Part shown: one piece after another, positions 10,182 through 19,784 of the stretch | Position numbering within the stretch: position 1 is the stretch's first letter | How the letters are laid out: each line of letters starts with the position of its first letter | Origin: Aquatica leii | Taxonomy: Eukaryota; Arthropoda; Insecta; Coleoptera; Lampyridae | Direction of reading: 5' to 3' | Assembly (NCBI GenBank): GCA_035610365.1 | Contig: CM069432.1 | Location: 267,775,177 to 267,839,176, forward strand | DNA: 64,000 bases | Position numbers and translations under genes: made by a program | The notes under the pieces: model-generated | What the model was told of the DNA's origin: nothing | The model's database searches: none | Seen by the model: only the letters and a program-made list of their open reading frames with translations

Positions 10182-10466
10182 TTGTGCAAAGTTTTTTCCG
10201 GCTTTGTCGTTACGTGTTTGAAACGCGAAGGTGAAGAACACGCCTGTAGTCGTTATCGGTTCATAGAGGATTTGGTTAAGGTTTCTGATTCTGATGCTGG
10301 CGCGTTGGCGGCGATTTTATTAATGCACGGCGACGATTCTTACGATTATAAAATTGAGGATAAAAGGAATGTGATCATCCAGACTTTGGAAGATAAGAAA
10401 AACGTTGTTGTCGATTTATTCTTATGTCGCCAAATTAGAGGAACAACTACTTTAGATTATTATTAA
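10182..10466 (+). pseudogene. 3' remainder of the alpha frame in unit A, after the TAG
   Basis: The last 94 codons of alpha (LCKVFSGFVVTCLKREGEEH... to TLDYY), in the same frame as 6984-10181 and of exactly the same length as in B and C (total frame 3483 nt). It has at most a few changes, so the stop is recent, or the tail is still used through read-through, or its loss is tolerated. There is no independent start signal. An ATG in frame exists at 10182 only by chance. Confidence 0.8.
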
Positions 10467-10561
10467 ACATTTGTTATCGTAATTTACGTTTAGTTCTAAT
10501 AAAAACATTCATAAACTTATACTTGTATACTTATAATATAATTTTTTCAGAATTTGGCAAC
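10467..10561 (+). promoter_or_regulatory. Alpha-beta junction, unit A (95 bp)
   Basis: Contains alpha's AATAAA (10498-10503), then attattttttcag-type acceptor sequence ending at 10549-10550, then 11 nt of 5' UTR before the beta ATG. Length is exactly 95 bp in all three units, with almost no substitutions, although other non-coding DNA differs by many indels. There is little room for a promoter, so beta's 5' exon must come from upstream (shared leader), from a trans-spliced leader, or from within alpha. Confidence 0.7.
10498..10503 (+). terminator. Polyadenylation signal of alpha, unit A
   Basis: AATAAA 31 nt after the alpha stop (full-length frame) and about 45 nt before beta's splice acceptor. 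Same position in unit B (29214-29219) and unit C (48223-48228). Confidence 0.7.
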
Positions 10562-13500
10562 ATGGCTTTAACGACTGATGAATTTGTCGCCGCGTTTCAC
10601 GCCGTAACGGGACCAACGCTAGGGACCGCAAGGAAAAATCTCTTCAGATTGTTGAACGATAACGCCGACGCCGTCTTTGATCTTACACGGATTAAACCCC
10701 AAACGTTACCAGAGCAAAGTCTAAAGCTTGAGGTCTTAAACTTCTATAAAAGCAAAAGCGAAATCCTAGCGATGCTACAAGAAGAAAATCTAGCAGTCGT
10801 TGCGAAAATCTTAAACTTGGACTGGTTCGTAAAAGACACGTTTGGGACTATGGACGGAAAGTGTTTGGTTTCTGAAATTTTCCCTAACTTATCGTATAAC
10901 TCCAAGCTGAAGTTATTAAACAGACTGAGTTTACTGGTTGACGATACGTCTAAATGCGACGAATTTTTTTGGGCCGTCGATGAAGCTTACGGAACGTACT
11001 TGGCATCGAAGTTACTACCCGGTTGCAGCGAAACCTTAATCTTAAAGACTTTGGAAAGTTATAGAATAGAACTTAATCCCAAACAACTATTGGTAACTAT
11101 CAAAAGAAATCCTTCCATAACAGAAGAAATTTTTGAAAAGTTACACAATTACAAGAACCCTAGCTTTGATATGGGTTTGAAATACGATATAGTATTTAAG
11201 TACCTAATGCAAAACGATCTACCAACTTTCATTCGCTTGAACGAAAAATACGCGATGTGTTTCAAGCTGGGTACCAGAGCTAGCCGCAAATTCATAACCA
11301 ACAACAACGATGATTGTTTAAATCACTCGGCGAAACTCCACAGACTGTTAAAAAGCGACCAAATCGGTAAATGCCTGCGTGAACGTTTTCCCAAATTCTT
11401 TTCGAATATTTTTCCGAAGTCTTTTGAAAGCTTGATCGACGAGTTTTCGTATTTGGCATCGTTGTTGGTTAGCTTTAAAGACGAAGACAAGCTAAATCTA
11501 ATGTTTGACACGTTTAAAAGTATCTACGGTTGTGATTTACTCGATCACTATCGCTTCATGGTTCCCGAAATTTTTGAATGGATGTCGTTCGACTACAAGG
11601 AGCGATGGATGGAAAATGCTTCAAAACCAAAAGAAATATCTGACGAAGTTTGGATCAGTTTTATGGGAACTGAAAAGTCTCTTCTATTACTCAAAGAGAA
11701 AATTGCGCTAACGTCGAACGTCAAAGAAAGGGAGCGGTTAGTGAATGCGTTGGTGAGTACATGCAAAATTAACAAAAACGAAGATGCGTTTGTGGATGTG
11801 TGTGAATATATGGTGAGTAAGCACCGTAATGATCACTTGACAGTGAGGCGCGCTTTTTTGAATTCTACTATGAATAATTTTGATTTAAAAAAACTGAGCG
11901 ACAGGCATTGGAAGTATATAAATGAATTGATTCGTCCTGTGTGCGGTAACGTGGAATCCGCTTGGTTAATTTCAAAATACTTTGAAGGTTACGTACACGT
12001 TTGTTTTGAAAACGACTTACCAGTCACCGAACACATTAAATTATGGCTCAAACAGCCGTACATTTCTGACAACATTTTCCCGAATAAACGCGAATTCAAA
12101 AAACGGTGTTTAGAAGAATTTCTACAAGTTCTTCCGTTATGTTTCTCAGGGGAGGAACTTAATCACCAGTACTCGTGTTATCTGTCGCGAATTTCGGCCT
12201 GGAACAAACGTTATCCCCAGGATACAATTTCTATTTTTAAACACGAGCACATCCTAAACACTGTCTTACAGGTAGTGGGGAGCATCGATCCGTCGGACGA
12301 GGCTCAAGAAGTTGCAATGCATTGCATTATCTCCGATTTCGAAAAAGCGAGCGAGTTAAAAATTTTGGAAACGTTGACTAAATCTAAACGAATCTATATA
12401 ACTATAGATGTTAAATGGTTGTTCAGACATCGTCCTTTAGAAATTTTACCACATGTAGACTCTTTGGTGCAATACGTGGTGCGTCAAAATTTTTCTAATT
12501 GTAAACTACGTGAGATTTTTGGAGCGGTTTTGGATACGGAAGTTAAAAAAGCCGTCTGCGCGGCTTGTTACGAAATTATGAAGACCGGAACTGACGATTA
12601 CAAAAAGCATGCGATGGTTGTTTTATCTGTTGCGTTAACACCTGAAGATTTTTTACTTTGTCTACAAGAACATTGCCCAAAACTATTGACAAACGTAGAC
12701 CTTATTAGTAAGTTTCAACAAAACATTCCAGGCTGTTTACAGAATGTTGCACCGACTCACCTCACTTTGCCAATTATTTTAAAGTATTGCCAAGGGGATT
12801 TGTTGAAATATGCTCAAAACGCCTTGCATCGCGCTTGCAATAACGTAGCGGAAAAAAGACTTTCGTATGTGATTGAGGTATTAAACGCTCGAGCCGTTTC
12901 AGTGAGGAAGCACTCCATCGTGCTGGCATCGAAGCTATTAAACAAAGCGGCTACTCAAACCGCGATTAAAAACTTCATGCTCAACGAAAAAAATCCATCA
13001 CTGCGCAAAAACCTATTCAAATCGATCTTCAATTGGTTCCTAAGAAATCCCGACGATTATCTTTGGCAATTGGTTAAAGAAAATATCGAAACGATCGGCA
13101 AGGATGACACAGAAGCGTTTTGTAAATTAGCAAATTCGAAACGTGTACCAAAGTCCTTTTTTGTAAGATACATTGTGTTCGCGTGGACCACTTTGGATAA
13201 ACTTCCCTACAATGGGAAACTCGAAGAGGGAAAATGCAGAATTTTGGAATCGATTACGCCAGACAATATTGCCTCGTTACCGAAGGATTTCTGCAATGAA
13301 TTAATACGTAACAACCTCTTCCAAAAAACCCACGAAAAATTGCAAGACGCGTTAAATTTATTCACTTCCCAATATTTAATTTTTTCTGGTACTGACTGCG
13401 CAGACGAAGTGTTGACCGTAATCAAAAAATTTTCGCGAGTGTCGTCTAAGGCTATTTATGATTTTGTCAAAGAATTTTGTCTCTTTTTTGTCAAGGAAAA

Positions 13501-13978
13501 GACTAAAAACGTAAATGTTTTAAACGCTTTTAACAGTTGTTGGAATAAGAGTTTTCAGCCGTGCCAGGCTTTAGAAAATTACTTGTACATTCAGTTTACT
13601 TTAATCTATGTTGATTGTTTAAAGAACAAATCGGTTGATGAAGCTGGAGGTAGAATCGCCCAGCTTTGTAAAAGTCTTTTCGACAGTGGATGCTTGGATA
13701 TATCCATTTTGAAGGAAGTGTTTACAGACGACTTCAGTGACAACTTTTTCGAAGACTACGATGGAAATTTGGATGAAAATAATTTCTTGTTTATTGATAG
13801 TATTGTGAAAAGTGGCAAAAGCGACGCATGCCTTGGTTTGGCTCTAGCTCTGATACCCGACGATTTAAATTTGGTTCCAAAAACCAAAGTTATTTACAAT
13901 TCAATTTTAGACGCGGCTGCTCATAATCCTCATCCGTTAGTTCAAATACAACTTCATCGCTACTTAATTACTAAGTGA
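10562..13978 (+). CDS. Beta gene, unit A: large helical-repeat protein, alpha paralogue
   Basis: 1138 aa from the ATG (MALTTDEFVAAFHAVTG). A longer frame opening at a TTG at 10523 runs through the splice acceptor and is rejected as start. Same family as alpha: FHAVTG near the N-terminus, GTRASRKF at about 237-244, KHRNDH at 420-425 and NPDDYLW at 829-835. The region around RAVSVRKHS resembles a HEAT-type helical hairpin. A run rich in Asp/Glu lies at about residues 1055-1077, near the C-terminus. No signal peptide, membrane span or enzyme motif. Unknown function; likely a cytosolic or nuclear scaffold acting with, or in place of, alpha. About 30 replacements separate it from the unit B copy, by eye. 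Confidence 0.9.
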   Translation: MALTTDEFVAAFHAVTGPTLGTARKNLFRLLNDNADAVFDLTRIKPQTLPEQSLKLEVLNFYKSKSEILAMLQEENLAVVAKILNLDWFVKDTFGTMDGKCLVSEIFPNLSYNSKLKLLNRLSLLVDDTSKCDEFFWAVDEAYGTYLASKLLPGCSETLILKTLESYRIELNPKQLLVTIKRNPSITEEIFEKLHNYKNPSFDMGLKYDIVFKYLMQNDLPTFIRLNEKYAMCFKLGTRASRKFITNNNDDCLNHSAKLHRLLKSDQIGKCLRERFPKFFSNIFPKSFESLIDEFSYLASLLVSFKDEDKLNLMFDTFKSIYGCDLLDHYRFMVPEIFEWMSFDYKERWMENASKPKEISDEVWISFMGTEKSLLLLKEKIALTSNVKERERLVNALVSTCKINKNEDAFVDVCEYMVSKHRNDHLTVRRAFLNSTMNNFDLKKLSDRHWKYINELIRPVCGNVESAWLISKYFEGYVHVCFENDLPVTEHIKLWLKQPYISDNIFPNKREFKKRCLEEFLQVLPLCFSGEELNHQYSCYLSRISAWNKRYPQDTISIFKHEHILNTVLQVVGSIDPSDEAQEVAMHCIISDFEKASELKILETLTKSKRIYITIDVKWLFRHRPLEILPHVDSLVQYVVRQNFSNCKLREIFGAVLDTEVKKAVCAACYEIMKTGTDDYKKHAMVVLSVALTPEDFLLCLQEHCPKLLTNVDLISKFQQNIPGCLQNVAPTHLTLPIILKYCQGDLLKYAQNALHRACNNVAEKRLSYVIEVLNARAVSVRKHSIVLASKLLNKAATQTAIKNFMLNEKNPSLRKNLFKSIFNWFLRNPDDYLWQLVKENIETIGKDDTEAFCKLANSKRVPKSFFVRYIVFAWTTLDKLPYNGKLEEGKCRILESITPDNIASLPKDFCNELIRNNLFQKTHEKLQDALNLFTSQYLIFSGTDCADEVLTVIKKFSRVSSKAIYDFVKEFCLFFVKEKTKNVNVLNAFNSCWNKSFQPCQALENYLYIQFTLIYVDCLKNKSVDEAGGRIAQLCKSLFDSGCLDISILKEVFTDDFSDNFFEDYDGNLDENNFLFIDSIVKSGKSDACLGLALALIPDDLNLVPKTKVIYNSILDAAAHNPHPLVQIQLHRYLITK

Positions 13979-14022
13979 ATTATGTTTGTTTTGTTTTGGG
14001 GAATGATAATGTACATACATTG

Positions 14023-14028
14023 AATAAA
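14023..14028 (+). terminator. Polyadenylation signal of beta, unit A
   Basis: AATAAA 44 nt after the beta stop, in cattgaataaaattatt. Conserved in units B and C. Confidence 0.75.
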
Positions 14029-15539
14029 ATTATTAATACACCTCTTCACCTTTCAGTTTTTATATACATTTTTTAGGTAGATTTGGACACGATTTCTGAA
14101 AACGAATTCTTGTGTCTAAGTAGATTCTATGGTTGATTACTTTAATTCCTTGGTTTTTCTTACTTCCTTAAACTCCAATTTATTCTGTTCTTAGTATTTT
14201 GGGATTTTGCGCACCTTGAAAATATTTTGTGTTGTACAAAAGTTTTTAATCATTGGTAGAGTACTTCAATTATCTTATGATCATGACCTTATACATTTAC
14301 GCATATGCGTCATGCATAAATGAAACTTAAAATCGTTACCTACGTTACTAAATTAAAGTTTTTATACCAGTTTAATCTTTTTTTTTTTGGTAACATACCT
14401 TTCTCTTTTATTTTGGTTACCCGAACATCAGAGTAACAAGGATTACGAACCTAAAAATTCGTTACAGGCTTGGACCGTCAGTCTTGATCGAGGCAGAAGT
14501 GTTAATTATAAAAGATCTGGCGCCCTTAATTATTATTCACTTGAACCTCCCCTATCTCCGACTGTGTGAGTTGGCCGTGCAAGGTTCGTAAGACCTATAA
14601 GCTTGTAACAAAGTATCTTAAAATACTAAAAGCAACATCATTTACCTGTGAGAGCCAACTAAATGGCCCTAATTCCGTCAGTATACAGAAACAATTTTCA
14701 TTTCAGTGAAATCGATAAGAGCGTAATAGAAATAATCGACGATGAAAATTAAATAGAAAGAAGAATTACAATTAAGGGGACAGGCTCCTTGTCGAAATGG
14801 AACCACTCACAGCGACTTGAGATAGGAAAATGTCCAAGGAAGTGACAAACAAAATACCAGTGACGTAGTAAAGTTTAATTACAATTACGTCTATTGGAAA
14901 ATTAATAAGTAATGACACGTAACACACAACATGTCATCCTTTTGAAACCCACCGTTTTGTGCCTTGACGTCATATCTGGTCTTCATTCTGTCGCTGGTAA
15001 TTTGCGTGTTTTTACGGACCGCCTCATCATCTTTCAGTCAACGTCTAAATTGGAAGTCGCACGGCAGAATTTCACGACCAAACATGACACAGGATTGTAA
15101 TTGGCTTGTGCTTTTGTGAACAGTGATTTAATTTAGAAAACCGATTTTTTTTGCCTTCTCATCTTTCGGTATTAAGTGCTCTTTAACCTCCCATCTAGTA
15201 GAAACCACAGACATAAGGAACCTTTTCACATCAGCTATCTTAAAAATAAGCGGGGCAAGCCAAAGTTGTTTTATTCTTTCTTGTTTAGCTTGCTTCCTTT
15301 TGTTTTTTTTATGGTTTTGTTTTTCAGACTTCCGTAATCCTGGGTTTTGGTATTCCGCTCCAGAAGCGTTGCCTTATCGTAATTGTCGCGTCCGGTTTGG
15401 CAGGTGATTACTAGTGGTTTCTGGCGGTTTCTAAGCATGTGAGTATTTTCACGTCTATCCGACCCACCGGATTTTATTTGTCGTGGTATTTTACAGACTT
15501 CTCCTTTCCCTTCCGCTACTCCAGAGCGTGCTCTAGGCT
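14029..15539. other. Flank downstream of beta, unit A
   Basis: About 1.5 kb without a convincing gene; the equivalent is 32760-34260 in unit B. Base composition is more balanced than in the satellite. Small open frames (14387-14569, 14912-15100) are short and change between copies. The part after about 14612 (aagtatcttaaaatacta) is kept in unit C from about 53320, whereas 14350-14612 is replaced there. Because it adjoins a Gypsy pol relic, much of it may be decayed retroelement 3' DNA, but I could not identify protein motifs in it. Confidence 0.45.
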
Positions 15540-15890
15540 ATTCATTTATTAGCTTTGTTAGCTTCGTTTGTAAGGTAATACCGCCGTTCGCACTCGCCCG
15601 GCAAGTAAATTGATGATCGGTATATCATTAGGAAAAGGCATAAGTATTTTTCCTTCAGATTAAGGATGAAGAGGCGTCCTAGTTTCCTTAATTCCCAACA
15701 GTCGGCAAACTTTTTGAAACTGAGAACACTCAAAGTTGCGGCCTTGGTCGGAATGTAATTTCAACGGAACTGCAAATTGACAGAAAAATGTCTGAGACTA
15801 TAGCTGTTTCTTGATTGGGTTGCCCGAATGGCTTAACAGGGAACTGCCACAAACCAGTTTCGATTGTAAAAGCGGCCCTTCAAATGTAAC
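15540..15890 (-). pseudogene. Ty3/Gypsy pol relic (RT plus integrase pieces), unit A
   Basis: On the minus strand, 15812-15880 encodes a reverse-transcriptase block reading TGLWQFPV.PFG. At 15660-15780, in another frame, is an integrase core piece (LKLHSDQGRNFE, then VCRLLG and TPLHP), and at 15600-15650 a further piece reading LFLMIYRSSI. These are standard Ty3/Gypsy pol blocks; the Asp in HSDQG is the second catalytic residue of the integrase triad. RT and integrase lie only tens of bases apart, so the RNase H region is deleted and frames are broken. A dead relic, present in all three units and therefore older than the amplification. Confidence 0.8.
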
Positions 15891-16199
15891 ATAGAAAACT
15901 ACTGGGATCATGACAGGATGTCTAGAATGTCAACAATTTTCCGTAAAGGGCTAGTGCTCTTTGTACTCATTTCGTTAAGCTACCATGGTGTTGTTTTTCA
16001 ATGTTACCAGATCCGAGTTGACATTCAGGGTCCTGGCTGCACCGTGTTTTTTATTCGTACTAATTTTGCCCACCAGTAGCCAACTCCCCGCCCTACGGTA
16101 TTTTCGAATCGGTTCGCGACCGAGCATTGTTGCGATTTTCGAGTTAGAGATTTTTTAAAATAAACTTTTGATTAATTTGTTAAAAAAACATTGTAATCT

Positions 16200-17600
16200 A
16201 TGACTTCTCAGTTATCTTTCATTTTTTTTAATTGTTTAATAATTTTATTTTTTAGTCAAAAAAAAATGATTTTGTTATTGATTTTCTTCATTTTGACTTT
16301 TATTTTCATTTTGACTTTTTTTTCTTTATTTTTTACGTTAAGTTTAAACTTCATCTTTTCTTCAGTTTTGATATTACTTTTTAAATCAATAAAAAAATAT
16401 AAAAGGAAAGTGAAAAAAAATCGCTTACAATTTTTCACAGCAAATTAAAGAAAGTTTATTTAAGGATAACTTGAAAAGTAATAAATATAAAAATCGAGTT
16501 TTTTTTCTGCTTTGAAAATTTTTGTAAAAAAAACAAAAAATTAAAGTCAAATAAAATAAAAAATATTAAAATTTTTTTTTAAAGTAGTAAATTAAAAAAA
16601 AACAAAAAATTATAGATTACAATTACGTTATTTTTTTTTTAAACAAATTTTCTGTTTTCATTTTTTTAAATCTTGATTTTAAGATTTTTAAAGATAAACT
16701 TGGATCAATTTTTTCACTTTTTACGTTAAGTTTAAACTTCAAGTTTTTTCTAGTTTTTATATCAGTTTTTAAATCGATAAGAAAAAAATGAAAAAAGTGA
16801 ATAGAACAGATCATCGCTTACATTTTTTTTAATTTTTGAACAAATTAAATAAAATTGATTTTAGGAAAGCGCGAAGAAAAATAAACATCAAAAACGAATT
16901 TTTGTTTTATGATTTTAGAGATTTTGGTAAAAAGCAAACAAAAAATAAAAATAAAAAAATATTTAAAAATATTTGTAATTTAATGAATGGAAAATAAAAA
17001 AAACTAAAAAATGATCGATTACAAACACGTTAATTTTTTTCTAGTTTTGATATTAGTCTTTTTTTGGCAAAAAATACAAAAAATCAAAATTACACCGTCA
17101 AATTTAAAAAAAGGCAAATAAATAAATTAAAACGATTTTAAAAAAAAATTAAATTAGTGGAAACTGAAAAAAAGCATATTGATTTAAGTTTTTTGTTTTT
17201 ATTTACTCTTTATTTTGAGATTATAATAAACTGATCGATTTGTTGAAAAGTTTTAATCGTTTACTTCTTAGTTTTCTTCATTTTTTACGTTGAGTTTAAA
17301 CTTCAAGTTTTTTCCAGTTTTTATATTAGTTTTTAAATCGATAAGAAAAAAATTAAAAAAGAAAAGTGAAATAAACCATCACTTACAATTCTTAAGAAAT
17401 TATAGAACGCTTATTTTAAGAAAACTTGAAGAAAAATAATATATAAAAAATCTAGGTTTTGTTTTAAGTTTTGAAGATTTTGACAAAAAAACATAATTAA
17501 AATAAAGGAAATCAATAACAAAATTAGTTTTATTGACTAGAAAATTAGAATAAAGTAAGAAAATTAAAAAAAAGAAAACAAAAGGAAATTGAGAAGTCAT
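16200..17600. repeat. Foldback (inverted-repeat) A+T-rich segment, unit A
   Basis: The plus strand from 16200 (atgacttctcagttatcttt) and the minus strand from 17600 carry the same sequence for roughly 90 bp, seen also as similar virtual peptides beginning MTSQ on both strands. The interior is homopolymer-rich. The unit B counterpart is 34893-35349, with a much shorter spacer; unit C has no equivalent because its homology ends earlier. Confidence 0.6.
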
Positions 17601-18926
17601 GGATAACCATTTTTTTAAGAAATTGATCCAATTTTATAATAAAAATTTTTTAAATAAAAATATTAAAAACTAAAAAAAGAAAACTCGGTTAAAAAAAAAT
17701 TAACGTAATTGTAATCGATACTTTTTAAGTTTTTTTTTCATTTTCTGTTGATTAATTTTAAAAGGTTTTTAAATGTCTTTTATTTTATTGGTTAACTTTA
17801 ATTCGAGAACTTAATTGAAATTATTTTCTATCAAAATCTTTAAAACAAAACAAAAACTCGATTTTTTATGTTTATTATTTTTCTTCAAGAATTCCTAAAA
17901 TAAATTTTCTTTAATTGTTTATGAAAAAATGCGAAAAAAAATAAACGACATAAGAAATCGAATTTCGTTTTATCAATTGGAAGATTTTGTTAAAATAAAA
18001 ATAAAATTTAACCCTCAAATTAAAGTCAATAAATAACATAGTTTGATTAATTTGTTAAAAATAAATTGAAATCAATATCAGTTTTCTTTTTTTTTTCTTC
18101 AATTATTTCATTCGCAATTTATAATTTTCTAGTTAATAAAACTAATTCTGATGGTTTTCTTATTTTATTAACTTTTTTATTCTTAATTTTCCTATCTATT
18201 TATTAAGAAAAATTTAAAAGCTATCGATTACAATTTTGTTCGTAGGAAATGTAAAAAAAGTGTCAAATAACCAGTATTTTTTGTCTTCTTTTTTGAAGCA
18301 GAAACAAAATTCTCTTTTTCATTTTTTTACTTTTCAATTTAAGATTTCTAAAATAAACTTTGATCTGCAAAAATTGAAATTGATGGTTTCCAAGTTTTCT
18401 TGTTTTTTTAAATTTTTTTACTTCTTATTTATAATTTTTTTGTTTTTTGTTTCTTTATTTTAAGGTCAAATTGTTAAGAAACATTTGTAATTGATAACTT
18501 CTCAGTTTCTTTCTTTTCCTTTTTTAATTTTTTTACTTCAATTTTATAGTCAATAAAACTCATTCTATTATCGCTTTTCTTTATTTTTGAATCTTTCTTC
18601 AGAAGGCATTACGGTTTTCTAAAATTACCTTTTTTACTTTTTATGTTAAGTTTAAACCTTGGCATTTGTTTCAGACTAACTTTTTCACAGTTTTTGTATT
18701 TAAAGCATTCAAAACAATAAGATTTTTAATTCTTCATTTTTGATTTTTAGTCACAAAAAATTTTGATTTCATTATAAAAACAAGGAAAATCATTAGAGAA
18801 CCAAAAATACTCCATTGTCCTCATTCAACTGCAAATTTATAATAATTTTGAAAATTTTGTTAATATCGTAACTGACAAAATTTGTCTTCAAAAATAATTA
18901 CATTGCAAATTTGAGCGTTTGCACAG

Positions 18927-19277
18927 CTATATATTTATCCTTGAGAGGCAACTAGTGTCCAGTTTTTTTTGAGTGTAGATAACCGGTTTAAAGTAACCAT
19001 CCAATTTAAAAAAGTTTTTGATTAATGCTACTGGAAATATTGTCCCGTCAGTTTTTATTTTTTCTGCGAAATTGTGCTCCATATGAAAATGTAGTTTTGG
19101 ACATCCGATGGTTGTCTCATTCTTACCTACTGTTCCTTCAGTAGACATTTTTAGGTAGCAATACAACCAAAAAAGTTCGAAAGATATGAATAATATAACA
19201 AAAGGCGTCGAAATCATAAATCTGGTTATCACTTTAGTAATTGTAGCTAATCTTAATATTTCATACATTTCGGACAC
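18927..19277 (-). pseudogene. Minus-strand ORF relic, unit B copy
   Basis: A 116-codon frame starting MSEMYEILRLATITKV. It continues past the point where the unit A copy stops, through CPKLHFHMEHNFAEKIK, and its C-terminus reads into the degenerate terminal-repeat sequence near 18955. Ending inside repeat DNA makes an intact gene unlikely. Function unknown. Confidence 0.25.
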
Positions 19278-19784
19278 CCTGTATCCATATGAAATTGTTT
19301 TTATTAGTTAAGTAATGTAAGTTGCCTATATTATATTTGTATTGATAGGCGTGTCTGAAATGAGGGGAATACCGGGAACTCCGATTTCTATAAACAAGTT
19401 TCACAACATGTTATAATATGCGTTCATTCATAGATTCGTAGTGTTCATCGTTAGTATTTAATGGTTTCTAATTAAAGTTACAACGTGCTCTTAAAAGTGC
19501 TTTTTTTTAAATTCCTTCATTGTTTGCATCTACGTTTAAACAAGGTCAGTAATGTTTTTAATTACATTGTCAAGGTCAATTCAGTTTTAACCTATTTTGT
19601 TCATGCATGTTTTAAATTTCACTGTATTTTTTTATTTTGTTAGAAATATAATAATTACATTAGCAATATTGATTATACTTGATAGTTTTGGATTATAAAA
19701 ATCGTTGTATGTACAGCTACTGTTGATGACGTAATAGGCGTGTTCACATTTTTTCGCATGGTTGCTGGATTCAATTTTAGACAG

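Larger units (their letters stand above)
1..17683 (+). repeat. Tandem unit A (first copy of the ~18-kb repeat)
   Basis: The sequence at position 1 (ctcggttaaaaaaaatta) recurs at 17684 and, slightly changed, near 35433. Everything between is collinear in the three copies, which defines a head-to-tail unit. Unit A carries one alpha gene with a premature stop and one beta gene. It differs from B and C by a microsatellite insertion near position 190 and by a shorter satellite block. The left edge of the window falls inside the array or at its border, so more units may lie further left. The exact joint is arbitrary because the flanks are low-complexity. Confidence 0.9.

Noticed and set aside
6984..10466. 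Considering alpha/beta/gamma as viral or transposon proteins because the coding exons are intronless
   Set aside because: No polymerase, integrase, capsid or protease motif is seen, and the conserved 5'-UTR acceptors and polyadenylation signals fit host-type genes. Ancient capture cannot be excluded.
10523..10561. Upstream extension of the beta frame from a TTG (peptide MYTYNIIFSEFGN)
   Set aside because: It starts at a non-ATG codon and runs through a pyrimidine tract and CAG acceptor. Gamma and alpha start at an ATG just after such an acceptor, so the ATG at 10562 (and 29278, 48287) is the start.
6984..13978. Alpha/beta read as a toxin-antidote or Medea-like selfish pair
   Set aside because: Tandem pairing and satellite context make this tempting, but alpha and beta are homologous to each other and no toxin motif, drive evidence or expression data are visible.
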